Origin: Pedobacter steynii
GTDB taxonomy: Bacteria; Bacteroidota; Bacteroidia; Sphingobacteriales; Sphingobacteriaceae
Assembly: GCF_001721645.1 (NCBI RefSeq)
Contig: NZ_CP017141.1
Coordinates: forward strand, 310,001 to 374,000
DNA length: 64,000 nt
Direction of reading: 5' to 3'
The notes under the pieces were generated by a model. It saw nothing but the letters and a program-made list of their open reading frames with translations, had not been told where the DNA came from and did no database searches. A program made the position numbers and the translations under genes. Positions 9,837 through 17,864 of this stretch are shown piece by piece (positions within the stretch are counted from its first letter, which is position 1; the number at the start of each line of letters is the position of its first letter).

Positions 9837-10511
9837 ATGGAAGAGCAGATCAACAATGCCCGTTTGAGTTTCAAGTGTAAAGAGAATTGGGATGCCATGA
9901 CGCCCGAAGCTGATGGCCGGTTTTGTGGGGTTTGTCAAAAAAAGGTGTACGATTTAACGGATAAAAAAGCGGCCTATTTTATCCGGATTATGCAGGAGAA
10001 CAACAATAATGTTTGTGGCAGATTCAGCAGTGATCAATTGATTGCCCCGGCTCATGGCCCAAAATCAACCTGGAAAAAATGGGCTATAGCGGCGATGGTT
10101 TTCATCGGTATCGGGACTGCTGGACAAGAGGCAAATGCACAGGAAAAAATGTTGGGTAAAGTTGCCCCAAAAGTAGCGGAGCCAGACTGCGATAAAATAA
10201 TGACCATGGGAATTGTAATGCCCCCAATTACAGCAGCTGAGGAATTAAGGTCTTTACATGGCTACATTGCTCAGCACTGCAAAGTCCCTGCTTCTACAAA
10301 TGGCAGGATGATCGTTTCTTTTAGCGTTAGAAATAACGGCAGTTTAAGCAATATCGCGCTTACCGAGCAGTTACCAAAAGCTGTTCGGGACGACGTATTA
10401 AAAGCCATAAAAACCGCTCATAAATGGAATGTTCAAAAGAAGAATGATACTTCCCGTTATACCATGCATCTTACTTTCAAAAACGGAAAGATCCTGCCTT
10501 ACGGGAGTTAA
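9837..10511 (+). CDS. Membrane protein with N-terminal Cys motif and TonB C-terminal-like domain
   Basis: 224 residues. The N-terminal 65 residues are soluble and contain Cys14, a CGVC pair (30-33) and VCGRF near residue 60, suggesting a small metal-binding or redox domain. One hydrophobic segment follows (WAIAAMVFIGIGTAGQEANAQ). The C-terminal 100 residues (GRMIVSFSVRNNGSLSNIALTEQLPKAVRDDVLKAIKTA) resemble the TonB C-terminal fold. This architecture recurs in Bacteroidota, but its function is unknown to me. No ExbB or ExbD gene is adjacent, so it is unlikely to be the main energy transducer. An ATG at 9837 begins immediately before the conserved region. Confidence 0.7.
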   Translation: MEEQINNARLSFKCKENWDAMTPEADGRFCGVCQKKVYDLTDKKAAYFIRIMQENNNNVCGRFSSDQLIAPAHGPKSTWKKWAIAAMVFIGIGTAGQEANAQEKMLGKVAPKVAEPDCDKIMTMGIVMPPITAAEELRSLHGYIAQHCKVPASTNGRMIVSFSVRNNGSLSNIALTEQLPKAVRDDVLKAIKTAHKWNVQKKNDTSRYTMHLTFKNGKILPYGS

Positions 10512-10517
10512 AGGATA

Positions 10518-10555
10518 AAAACAAACCGGAATACCTGTTGATTCCGGCTTGTTTT
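10518..10555. terminator. Bidirectional terminator between convergent genes
   Basis: CCGGAAT pairs with ATTCCGG, extended by AAAACAA/TTGTTTT with one mismatch, and flanked by A and T runs on both sides. It separates the 9837 gene from the minus-strand esterase. Confidence 0.7.
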
Positions 10556-10567
10556 ATTTCCAATACG

Positions 10568-11404
10568 TTAGCAATGGTTATTGAGCCATTTTAAAACCAA
10601 TGCTTTAGCCTGCTCCACATAGTCAAATTTTTGCCCGAACATATTGGTTCCTTTTATTCCCCAGGCATGATCTCCCTGAGGAAATATATACAGTGTTGCA
10701 GGAATCTGTTGTTGTTTCAGCGCTTCATAATACAAAGTGCTGTTAACCGGGGATACAATGGTATCATCATCACTGGTTAAGATTAACGTGGGTGGCGTAT
10801 TTGGCTGGACCTGCTTTTCGCAAGAATAGTTCGCTATGGCTAATGAAGAAGGTTCTGCTCCCAGCAAGTTTTGCTGAGTGTCTTTTTGTGTATGTAGTCC
10901 CATGGAAATCACCGGATAGAACAAAATTGAAAAGTCAGGCCGGGTACTGATCCCCTCTTCTGAGAATAAAGTAGCCGATAAGGCAGCCAGGTGACCTCCT
11001 GCGGAAAATCCAGCTACCCCAATTTTGTTTTCATTTAGTTTCAGCCCTTTGGCGTTCTTCCGGATATAGCGGATGGATTCCTGAACATCATCCAATGGAA
11101 TTTCTTTGTTTCCATTTGGCATTCTGTATTTCAACACGATTCCTGTGATGCCGATCGTGTTGAGCCATTCGGCAAAATCGTAGCCTTGTGTCGTGATGGC
11201 TAATCCGGCATAAGCCCCTCCGGGGCATATGATTACCGCAGCGCCTATATTTATCTTATCGTCCGGGCTATAGATGATCAGCTCTGTTTCTGTAACATTG
11301 GTCAGCTCCAGGATCACTTCCGGGTCCAGAACTTCGTTGCCGGATAATCCGCTATTGACAGGTGGATTTCCATTCCACAGGTTTAGTCTTTCTATCTTTT
11401 TCAT
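10568..11404 (-). CDS. Alpha/beta hydrolase, acetyl-esterase/lipase type
   Basis: 278 residues, cytoplasmic (no signal). The oxyanion-hole region CPGGAYAGLA is near residue 60. The nucleophile elbow GFSAGGH has Ser134. Acid and base candidates are in LTSDDDTIVSP and FPQGDHAWG. The layout matches the esterase/lipase (COG0657) group that deacylates small esters or sugars. It is 16 bp downstream of the luciferase-like monooxygenase in the same direction, so it is co-transcribed and probably under the TetR-type operator at 12483-12498. The substrate is not inferable. Confidence 0.87.
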   Translation of the reverse strand: MKKIERLNLWNGNPPVNSGLSGNEVLDPEVILELTNVTETELIIYSPDDKINIGAAVIICPGGAYAGLAITTQGYDFAEWLNTIGITGIVLKYRMPNGNKEIPLDDVQESIRYIRKNAKGLKLNENKIGVAGFSAGGHLAALSATLFSEEGISTRPDFSILFYPVISMGLHTQKDTQQNLLGAEPSSLAIANYSCEKQVQPNTPPTLILTSDDDTIVSPVNSTLYYEALKQQQIPATLYIFPQGDHAWGIKGTNMFGQKFDYVEQAKALVLKWLNNHC

Positions 11405-11420
11405 TTCTTTCTCTATTTAA

Positions 11421-12458
11421 TTACTGATTTAAGGCTTTCCTGACTTTTGGGGCTATTTTAGTTCCGTATATTTCAATGGATTTCATCAGATGGGGATGGT
11501 CTGGAGCACCCACATCCAGATGTGCAGAAAAACGGGTAATTCCGTATAGTTCCTGTGCGTACAATATTTTATCAACCACCTCTTCTGCATCGCCGACAAA
11601 CAAAGCACCTGCTTTAGACCTTCCGAAATCATATTGTTCCCTCTGAAAAGGAAACCATCCTCTTGTCCTTCCGATCCTGTCCATTTGCGCTGCGTATAAA
11701 GGATAGTAGTATTCACTGATTGCATTGGCATGTTCTCCAAACAGGGAATGCGAGAACATCCCCACCTGGAACTTTGACATATCATGTCCAAACTCCTGAT
11801 AAGTCTCTTTATACAGATCATAAAGGGGCTTAAACCGCAGGAGTGGTGTTCCTGCTACGATGGCAAAAACCAATGGCAGTCCCAGCCTTCCTGCACGAAC
11901 TACGGACTCTGATGTTCCACCCGCAGCGATCCATACGACCAGCTTGTTGTTTACTGCTCTGGGTAGCACCTGTTGTCCATCCAGGGCCGCCCGAAAGCGA
12001 CCTTGCCAGTTAATGGTCTCTTCTTTGTTGATTTTTAACAGCAGGTCCAGTTTCTCTTCAAATAAAGCACTGTAATCATGGAGATGGTATCCAAACAGCG
12101 GAAAAGATTCCGTAAAGCTTCCTCTTCCGGCCATCAATTCGGCCCTGCCTCCGGAGAGCAGGTCGACCATCGCAAAGTTCTGATAAAGTTTAACCGGATC
12201 TGAAGAGCTTAATACCGTTACAGAACTGCTTAATTTTATTCTTTTGGTGACAACCGCCGCAGCTGCAAGGATGATTTCCGGGCTTGGCACCGCATATTCC
12301 GGTCGGTGGTGTTCCCCTATTCCTAAAAGATCGATACCTACATCATCGGCAAGTTTAATTTCTTCCATGAGCTCTTTCAGGCGCTGTTGAGTGGATTGTA
12401 TTTTCCCGGTGGCGGGGTCGACGTGTAAATCGCCAAACATGCTGATTCCTAATTCCAT
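11421..12458 (-). CDS. LLM-class flavin-dependent oxidoreductase (bacterial luciferase-like)
   Basis: 345 residues. The opening ELGISMFGDLHVDP and KLADDVGIDLLGIGEHHRPEY match the TIM-barrel luciferase-like monooxygenases that use reduced flavin and oxygen. LSSSVTVLSSSDPVKLYQNFAMVDLLSGGRAELMAGRGSF, in segments, is the conserved flavin-binding half. The C-terminus ends normally. It heads a two-gene unit with the esterase. A near-perfect 16-bp operator lies 25 bp upstream, matching those ahead of the neighbouring small gene and the tetR gene, so induction by a small molecule is likely. The substrate is unknown. Confidence 0.88.
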   Translation of the reverse strand: MELGISMFGDLHVDPATGKIQSTQQRLKELMEEIKLADDVGIDLLGIGEHHRPEYAVPSPEIILAAAAVVTKRIKLSSSVTVLSSSDPVKLYQNFAMVDLLSGGRAELMAGRGSFTESFPLFGYHLHDYSALFEEKLDLLLKINKEETINWQGRFRAALDGQQVLPRAVNNKLVVWIAAGGTSESVVRAGRLGLPLVFAIVAGTPLLRFKPLYDLYKETYQEFGHDMSKFQVGMFSHSLFGEHANAISEYYYPLYAAQMDRIGRTRGWFPFQREQYDFGRSKAGALFVGDAEEVVDKILYAQELYGITRFSAHLDVGAPDHPHLMKSIEIYGTKIAPKVRKALNQ

Positions 12459-12482
12459 ATCTATTTATTTTATGTTGTATTT

Positions 12483-12498
12483 TAGAACAATCGTTCTA
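12483..12498. promoter_or_regulatory. TetR-type operator copy 1 (oxidoreductase promoter)
   Basis: TAGAACAATCGTTCTA is palindromic at 14 of 16 positions, with core GAAC-n4-GTTC. It shares core spacing and sequence with the sites at 12839-12854 and 13499-13514, all near the TetR gene at 12898-13476. Confidence 0.7.
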
Positions 12499-12514
12499 TT
12501 ATTGATTAAAAAAA

Positions 12515-12817
12515 TTAGTTGTTTCTTTTTTCTTTCCAGACATCGAGATAGTCGTAAGTAGCATAGGCTTCCGTATTGAAAGCGCCCCATGCTCCTTTTT
12601 CTATGGCAAGATTTACGGTTCTAAGCTGACTTGGATGAAAGCTCAGGGTAATCAAGTGCCCCAATCCGATTAAGACTTTCCAACTGATTACTTCTACCTG
12701 CAAGGGTGGAAAAATCTCCCAGAACCGATTGTTGTTCAATACCTCAACTATCGCATCGAGGTTTCTGTGCTGCTGGTGTTTTAAGAGGTAAGTCAGCATC
12801 ATTTTATCTGTTTCCAT
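12515..12817 (-). CDS. Small conserved-looking protein of the TetR regulon
   Basis: 100 residues from the ATG at 12817 (METDKMMLTYLLKHQQHRN...). An upstream in-frame ATG at 12850 lies inside the operator palindrome, so it is less plausible. There is no signal or membrane segment. The middle reads EIFPPLQVEVISWKVLIGLGHLITLSF and the end AYATYDYLDVWKEKR. I do not recognise the family. It lies between the tetR gene and the oxidoreductase, each with its own copy of the same operator, so it belongs to that regulon. Confidence 0.6.
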   Translation of the reverse strand: METDKMMLTYLLKHQQHRNLDAIVEVLNNNRFWEIFPPLQVEVISWKVLIGLGHLITLSFHPSQLRTVNLAIEKGAWGAFNTEAYATYDYLDVWKEKRNN

Positions 12818-12838
12818 ATATTTTTTACAGTATATTAA

Positions 12839-12854
12839 TGGAACAATCATTCCA
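12839..12854. promoter_or_regulatory. TetR-type operator copy 2 (small-gene promoter)
   Basis: TGGAACAATCATTCCA has the core GAAC-n4-ATTC and differs from copy 1 by one base in the 12-bp core. It lies 22 bp upstream of the chosen start of the 100-residue gene and 44 bp downstream of the tetR stop. Confidence 0.65.
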
Positions 12855-12897
12855 TTATCGATTAAATTTTTTTGAGTTTCTTTTCCTCAGAATGTAT

Positions 12898-13476
12898 TTA
12901 GTTTTTTAAACTGTCCAAAGTGGTTTTTGCCATTTGATCGACCATTTTCCGGTCGTTAAAAAGAGATTGCATCTGCCATAAACCGGCAAAACCTCCTACA
13001 ATGAACTGAGCGGATTGCCTGGCATCTTTCTTCTTTGATATTTCGCCTTCCTGCTGTGCTTTAAGGATTAACTCTTCAAAAATTGAGATTAAGGAGTTGC
13101 TGAGTTGCTTTAGTAATGTCTTCACATCTTCGTCGAGCGGCGCCATTTCAAAAGAAGATTTGACTACCATACAGACCTTATCTTCTTCAAATGATCGTTT
13201 TATAGCTTTTTTGATCATGAGTTCAATGGCTTTGAATGGTGATTTCTCTCCTGCTGCTGCTTTTTTATATTCTCCGTAAGTTTCCAGGGCATAGTTTTGC
13301 AAGCTTTCTATAAATAGCTGATGTTTATCTCCGTAAGTATCGTACATACTCCCGCGATTCACTTTCATCTGGCTCACCAGGTCCTGCATGGAAGTTGCAT
13401 GATACCCCTTTTCCCAAAATAAATCCCGGGCCTTTTCCAGCTTTTCAGTAGGGTCAAATTCTTTGTTACGTGCCAT
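12898..13476 (-). CDS. TetR/AcrR family transcriptional regulator
   Basis: 192 residues. The N-terminal helix-turn-helix reads KARDLFWEKGYHATSMQDLVSQMKVNRGSMYDTYGDKHQLFIESL in segments, typical of TetR/AcrR. The remaining two thirds are the helical ligand-binding and dimer domain. It faces the same way as the three genes to its left. A copy of the putative operator sits 23 bp upstream of its own start (13499-13514), so it is probably autoregulated. Ligand unknown. Confidence 0.92.
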   Translation of the reverse strand: MARNKEFDPTEKLEKARDLFWEKGYHATSMQDLVSQMKVNRGSMYDTYGDKHQLFIESLQNYALETYGEYKKAAAGEKSPFKAIELMIKKAIKRSFEEDKVCMVVKSSFEMAPLDEDVKTLLKQLSNSLISIFEELILKAQQEGEISKKKDARQSAQFIVGGFAGLWQMQSLFNDRKMVDQMAKTTLDSLKN

Positions 13477-13498
13477 AGTGGGAGCAAAAGTATGTATT

Positions 13499-13514
13499 TA
13501 GAACGAATGTTCCA
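13499..13514. promoter_or_regulatory. TetR-type operator copy 3 (tetR promoter)
   Basis: TAGAACGAATGTTCCA carries the core GAAC-n4-GTTC. It sits just upstream of the tetR start codon and matches the two copies in the same regulon in spacing. It is the least symmetric of the three. Confidence 0.6.
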
Positions 13515-13805
13515 ATTAAAATTTTTATTGCAGATGTTTTTTACCAAGATTTCACCTTCTGTTAAAATTATCGTGCAGTGGCAGTTTTTGGGACATTTGA
13601 CCCTAGAATCTGAGCTAAATCATGCTGAACTTAGCACTAAGATATCGGAGGATATTCTACAACTGATCAACCATCGGATCAAATGACTTATCGGGAAAAA
13701 ATGCGTTTTTGTTTTAGATTATTATTCATAACTAAGTTGTTTTCCGATGGTTCGCTCAGTTCTTGAATCAAATGATATCGAATAAAACTTTAAAGACCTT
13801 GACCA

Positions 13806-14216
13806 ATGATTATATCTGTTTTAATGTATACAATTATTGCTTTATTCATTGCATTATGGATATATGCAGCAGTACCGAAGTTACGCAACATCACTTATTT
13901 CAAAGAGGTTTTGAAAAGCCAGGCCATTCCAAAATGGAGCGTTCCATGGCTAAGCTGGATGTTACCCCTTGTGGAATTAGGAACAGTGGTTTTATTGATT
14001 GTTCCGGAAACGAGATTGATAGGGATGTATTTGTCTTTGGCTATGATGAGCGTTTTTACAGTGTATGTAAGCGGAATTATCTTCCAGGTTTATGACATCT
14101 ATCCTTGTCCATGTGGTGGCGTGTTTAGAAGAATGGGATGGAAAAAACATTTAAGGGTAAATCTGTTGCTGACTTTGATTGCCTTAGTTGGGGTGGTGTT
14201 GCTGCAGATGAGGTAA
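13806..14216 (+). CDS. MauE/DoxX-like membrane protein
   Basis: 136 residues with four hydrophobic segments. The segment YDIYPCPCGGVFRRMGWKKHLRVN, quoted in part as CPCGG, is characteristic of the MauE-like (methylamine-utilisation) family in Bacteroidota. This family is related to thiol-oxidising membrane proteins and may pass electrons to a periplasmic thioredoxin. No methylamine dehydrogenase is present. Two tandem small Cys-containing proteins follow on the same strand, and a CxxC thioredoxin is encoded in the convergent operon, so a role in handling disulfides of those small proteins is plausible but inferred. Confidence 0.78.
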   Translation: MIISVLMYTIIALFIALWIYAAVPKLRNITYFKEVLKSQAIPKWSVPWLSWMLPLVELGTVVLLIVPETRLIGMYLSLAMMSVFTVYVSGIIFQVYDIYPCPCGGVFRRMGWKKHLRVNLLLTLIALVGVVLLQMR

Positions 14217-14251
14217 TCAAAGATTGGTTTTAAAGGAGAGTGATAAGGGAT

Positions 14252-14275
14252 GCCGAAAACCTTGAAAAGAGTAGG
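14252..14275 (+). repeat. 24-nt element, copy 1
   Basis: Begins GCCGAAAACCTTGAAAAGAG and ends with TAGG. It lies upstream of the first small Cys protein. Copies 2 and 3 lie upstream of the second. An 11-codon frame from the ATG at 14250 (MPKTLKRVGKK, stop at 14283-14285) reads through this copy. Confidence 0.75.
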
Positions 14276-14321
14276 AAAAAAATAAAGTTTAAGCTTTTTG
14301 ATTTATAAAAGCACTAAAATT

Positions 14322-14561
14322 ATGGCTACATCATGGTTTAAATACACAGGGGGACCCGTTTGTAATCCTCTAAGTTATTCAGAAATAAGTGGAAATCCCA
14401 ATTGCCCAGCTCCAAGACAACGCTTATGTGCAATTTTTGCAGAAGTTCAATTAATTGGGGACATTGTGCGGCCAATTATCACCAGTGCACTATGCGCAGA
14501 AATTAATGTTGCAATCACAACGTTGACACAATCATCTAACGTAAGGTTAAAGCCAAATTAG
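14322..14561 (+). CDS. Small Cys-containing protein, paralogue 1
   Basis: 79 residues from the ATG at 14322 (MATSWFKYTGGPV...), which aligns with the start of the paralogue at 14730. An in-frame ATG at 14298 would add eight residues not shared by the paralogue. No signal peptide. Shared motifs are SY..(I/V)SG.P.CP.P.QRLCAIFAE, RP.IT..L, EIN.AI..LT.S.NVRL. There are four Cys (two in the shared CPxPxQRLC motif, two private). I do not recognise a named family. It sits after the MauE-like gene and a 24-nt repeat element. Confidence 0.75.
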   Translation: MATSWFKYTGGPVCNPLSYSEISGNPNCPAPRQRLCAIFAEVQLIGDIVRPIITSALCAEINVAITTLTQSSNVRLKPN

Positions 14562-14647
14562 ATTATCGATTATTCATTCCTAGAAAGGAATTAAAATATT
14601 GTTTAAACAATTGCTGTAAGTTTTGCAAGACTGAAAGCAAGGGAAAT

Positions 14648-14671
14648 GCCGAAAACCTTAATATGAGTAGG
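14648..14671 (+). repeat. 24-nt element, copy 2
   Basis: Begins GCCGAAAACCTTAATATGAG and ends TAGG. The first 12 bases are identical to copy 1. Together with copy 3 it forms an imperfect tandem repeat with a 34-nt period (GCAAGGGAAA... / GCAAAGGGAA...). Here the short reading frame seen in copy 1 is closed early by TGA. Confidence 0.75.
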
Positions 14672-14681
14672 CAAAGGGAAA

Positions 14682-14705
14682 GCTGAAAACCTTTAAAAGA
14701 GTAAG
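14682..14705 (+). repeat. 24-nt element, copy 3
   Basis: Begins GCTGAAAACCTTTAAAAGAG and ends TAAG, 24 nt before the start codon of the second small Cys protein. It differs from copy 1 at three or four positions. Confidence 0.75.
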
Positions 14706-14729
14706 CAAAGAATTTAAATTTTATATATT

Positions 14730-14975
14730 ATGGCAACTTCATGGTTTGTTTATAGTGGCAGCGGATCAGTTACAAGTCCTACTAGTTATGCAATTGTTAG
14801 CGGAGCTCCTACTTGTCCCTCTCCAAAACAACGCCTTTGTGCAATTTTTGCAGAAATTCAATTTATTAATGATGTGGAAAGACCAACTATCACTGGGTCT
14901 TTGGGCACAGAGATTAATACAGCAATCTCATCGTTAACAGAATCTGCCAACGTAAGGTTACGACCAAATCCTTAA
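14730..14975 (+). CDS. Small Cys-containing protein, paralogue 2
   Basis: 81 residues (MATSWFVYSGSGSVTSPTSY...). It is clearly paralogous to the 79-residue protein just upstream, with the motif CPSPKQRLCAIFAEIQFI and a C-terminus NVRLRPNP. It has only the two shared Cys. No leader, signal peptide or membrane helix is visible, so export, if any, would need a dedicated route. Two degenerate repeat elements lie in its 168-bp upstream region. The unknown family, tandem copies and nearby thiol-related genes make it a candidate for a processed or disulfide-bonded product, which is inference only. Confidence 0.75.
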   Translation: MATSWFVYSGSGSVTSPTSYAIVSGAPTCPSPKQRLCAIFAEIQFINDVERPTITGSLGTEINTAISSLTESANVRLRPNP

Positions 14976-14991
14976 AACAGGGACAAAGTCG

Positions 14992-15023
14992 AACAGGACT
15001 AACCAAAAATGGTTAGTCCTGTT
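14992..15023. terminator. Strong hairpin between convergent operons
   Basis: AACAGGACTAACC (14992-15004) and GGTTAGTCCTGTT (15011-15023) form a perfect 13-bp stem with a 6-nt loop. The T tract is poor on either strand. It separates the small-protein genes from the M16 peptidase end. Confidence 0.75.
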
Positions 15024-15037
15024 ATAATGATCTTATA

Positions 15038-17839
15038 TTATTCTGGATCCATAATTATCTCAATAGCATTTTCCGGATTAAAAATGTGTTTGGCAAATTT
15101 CTGTACATTTTTAGGAGTAACAGATAATACCATTTTTTCATAGTCTAACCCACCATCTAATCCATAGACATTTAACATCCAGGCCTTATCAATCCAATAA
15201 TAAGCATTTTTTTGCTGAGAGGAATCCTGTTTATAAATTTCTAATAAATTCTGTTTTACTTTTGTTAAGTTTTCTATGGCTGGCCCATGCGTTATGATTT
15301 CATGAATTTCATCATATACAATCTGCAGCAACTTTTCTTTCTTTGATGGGTCAGTATCAAAAACAATTTGAAAAATGAAATTACCTACAGGAAAATTATA
15401 GATATCTGCGTATACACCCACTCCATATGTGCTTCCTTCCTTTTCTCTCATCTTTTCAGTATAAACAAGCTTCAACACCCCACGTAAGTATTCCATCATC
15501 ATCTGGTTTTCCACGTTCATGACCATTTTACCAGTATAACCTATAGTAACTGTAGATTGCGGTATTTTCATCAGGGTTTTAAAATGTTTTTTAAAGTTTC
15601 TTTTAGGGGGGGAAGCATAGTGATCAATCATCTTCTCTTGTATGTTCAATGTTGGAAGCGATCCTATATACTTTTCTACCATCAATTTAATACTATCTAT
15701 TTTCACATTTCCTGTTATAAAAAATGTAAAATCAGCCGCATTGCCAAAGCGTTCTTTATAAATCCTAATGATCTTATCATAATCCACTTTATCAAGTGTT
15801 TTAACTTCATTCAGTGAAATAAGTGCACGTGGATGATGATCATTCATAATGGAATTTAAAGTATCCATATAAATAGTCTTAGGATTTGATAAAAGCTTGG
15901 ACAGTTCATTCCTTTTTGACTCTATATATTTTTCAAAGACCTCAGTTTGCTCTTCAATACGAGTCATTTTCAAATACAACAACTTGAAAAAAACTTCCGG
16001 ATTTTTCAAGTTACTGGTCTTTCCTCCAAGCGTTTCGTTATAACTATCTACTTTGAAAGTTAGCGAGGCCTTCCTCTCGGGATCAGTCAATCCTCCCAGG
16101 TTAATAATGGAATTCATAGCCAATCCAGAAGGTAAATCTGATGTATTTAATACAGACAAGCCTCCAGGGCTATATCCCCAGATATAAAGGTCCCCATCTT
16201 TTTCATCAGTTTTTTTAAACTGTACTTTTGCTCCATTAGATAATGTCCATTGGACAAATCCAAAAGGTTCTTGTTCTGTTTTAACTACTTTTCCGCCTTT
16301 CACTTCTATTGAAGGCAATGGGTCAATTTTTCTTATACTTTTTGCGACATAGGGCTGCAATTCCAGGTGTTTTATGGTCTCCCATATTGTAAGTACGCCC
16401 TGCTTATCAGGAAGTACCTTTTGTTGCTGAGGTCCAGTGATCGTAATCACCATATTAGTATCACCCAATAAACTTTGAACCATTGTGTTTAGTTCCTGCA
16501 ATTTCAAAGATGCAATAAGTTCCTTGCCCTGTTGGTATTCCCAGTCAGCATTGGCAAAAGGCTCATTCTTGGTAAAATTAGCTATGCATTTGAGTACATA
16601 CTCAAAATTCTCTCTTTTACTTCGCCCATTATATTCCCCTTCAAGCAAACGTAATGTATTGTCTTTATAAATTTTCAATTCTTGTTCTGTAAATCCAAAA
16701 CGTTTGACCCTTTCAACTTCAGTCAACAACCCCTTAAGTGCAACAGCCGTACTATCTTTATTCCGGGGCATACCACTGACGGACAGCGCCTGTCTTCCTG
16801 ATGCTACAAAAAAATCATCAACAATAGCATTTACACCCATATAAGTTGATTTCGCTTCGCTACTAAGCTGTGAAAAGCGGTTCATCAATATATTTCCAAT
16901 TCCTTTATTTATCATTTTTATTTTATAATAATCCGGTGTTGATTTATGGCCTATTGGATCATTCTGCAGCTTCCAATAAACATTTATGTTAATGTCAGCC
17001 AATTCCGGATCTGTGGCAATAGCTACAATGGGAGTTTTATTGTCAGGTATATTGAATTCAGGACGTATTGAAGGATTTTTATGCTTAGGGATAGTGTTAA
17101 ACAGCTTTTTAAGCTTTATTTCTATCTGCTGAACATCAATATCCCCGACAACAATAACAGCCTGTAAGTCTGGCCTGTACCATTTATAGTAATATTCCTT
17201 CAGCTGCTGTACCTTAAAATTATTCACTACCTCCATTGTCCCAATAGGAATGCGGTTAGCATAGGGCGAGATGGCATAAATTATAGGAAAAATTCCATTT
17301 TCCAACACTCTTATACTTCCTGTAGACCGAGTTCTCCATTCTTCCCTGACAATTCCTCTTTCTTCATCAATATCCTTATCATTATTGTCAATAAACCCTG
17401 ACCAGTCATACAATACCAGGAGAGCAGTGTCTACAATACCTTGGGTATTTATCGGAATGTCGGTTAAACGATATATAGTCTCATCATATCCCGTGCTTGC
17501 ATTGATATTACTGCCAAACCTGATTCCTTTTTTCTCCAATTCGCTGATCAGTGTTTTCCCGGGAAAGTGTTTTGTACCATTAAAGGCCATGTGCTCCAAG
17601 AAATGAGCTAATCCACGTTGGTTTTCTTCTTCCAATACTGATCCAACTTTTTGTACAAGATAAAAGTCTGCGCGTCCTTTTGGCTTATCATTATGCAGTA
17701 GGTAATAGGTTAATCCATTACTTAATTTTCCAGTACGGAGTCTAGGCTCCAAAGGAATAGACTGGGCTATTGCGGTATAATAGGTACTTACAAGAGTAAA
17801 TAAAATGATTAAATTGATGTAACTGGTTTTCTTATTCAT
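15038..17839 (-). CDS. M16 family zinc metallopeptidase (two-domain)
   Basis: 933 residues with a signal peptide (MNKKTSYINLIILFTLVSTYYTAIAQ), so it is exported to the periplasm or surface. The inverted zinc motif HFLEH is at residues 79-83 and the downstream Glu ligand lies in EERGIVREEWR near 159. The second half holds the usual inactive M16 C-domains (SVTPKNVQKFAKHIFNPENAIEIIM at the end). The length is normal for the fused pitrilysin/PqqL-like type. M16 enzymes cut short peptides held in a closed chamber. It is last in the sigma-FecR-SusCD-thioredoxin locus, 25 bp after the thioredoxin gene, which suggests the receptor imports peptides. Confidence 0.92.
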   Translation of the reverse strand: MNKKTSYINLIILFTLVSTYYTAIAQSIPLEPRLRTGKLSNGLTYYLLHNDKPKGRADFYLVQKVGSVLEEENQRGLAHFLEHMAFNGTKHFPGKTLISELEKKGIRFGSNINASTGYDETIYRLTDIPINTQGIVDTALLVLYDWSGFIDNNDKDIDEERGIVREEWRTRSTGSIRVLENGIFPIIYAISPYANRIPIGTMEVVNNFKVQQLKEYYYKWYRPDLQAVIVVGDIDVQQIEIKLKKLFNTIPKHKNPSIRPEFNIPDNKTPIVAIATDPELADININVYWKLQNDPIGHKSTPDYYKIKMINKGIGNILMNRFSQLSSEAKSTYMGVNAIVDDFFVASGRQALSVSGMPRNKDSTAVALKGLLTEVERVKRFGFTEQELKIYKDNTLRLLEGEYNGRSKRENFEYVLKCIANFTKNEPFANADWEYQQGKELIASLKLQELNTMVQSLLGDTNMVITITGPQQQKVLPDKQGVLTIWETIKHLELQPYVAKSIRKIDPLPSIEVKGGKVVKTEQEPFGFVQWTLSNGAKVQFKKTDEKDGDLYIWGYSPGGLSVLNTSDLPSGLAMNSIINLGGLTDPERKASLTFKVDSYNETLGGKTSNLKNPEVFFKLLYLKMTRIEEQTEVFEKYIESKRNELSKLLSNPKTIYMDTLNSIMNDHHPRALISLNEVKTLDKVDYDKIIRIYKERFGNAADFTFFITGNVKIDSIKLMVEKYIGSLPTLNIQEKMIDHYASPPKRNFKKHFKTLMKIPQSTVTIGYTGKMVMNVENQMMMEYLRGVLKLVYTEKMREKEGSTYGVGVYADIYNFPVGNFIFQIVFDTDPSKKEKLLQIVYDEIHEIITHGPAIENLTKVKQNLLEIYKQDSSQQKNAYYWIDKAWMLNVYGLDGGLDYEKMVLSVTPKNVQKFAKHIFNPENAIEIIMDPE

Positions 17840-17864
17840 TTGTGGACTATTAATTCTTTTAATA

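Noticed and set aside
13492..13686. 64-codon open frame overlapping the tetR promoter
   Set aside because: It runs through the operator, has no ribosome-binding site and no recognisable motif.
13763..14095. 110-codon frame overlapping the MauE-like gene in another frame
   Set aside because: The MauE-like frame has clear membrane helices and family motifs; this one is its shadow.
13806..14216. Methylamine utilisation cluster
   Set aside because: Only the MauE-like protein is present; no methylamine dehydrogenase subunits or maturation genes occur nearby.
14250..14285. 11-codon frame MPKTLKRVGKK as a real peptide gene
   Set aside because: The reading frame is not kept in the other two copies of the element, so a nucleic-acid role is more likely.
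14252..14705. CRISPR-like array from the three similar 24-nt copies
   Set aside because: Spacing is irregular (about 370 and 10 nt), the copies are imperfect, and no cas genes are present.
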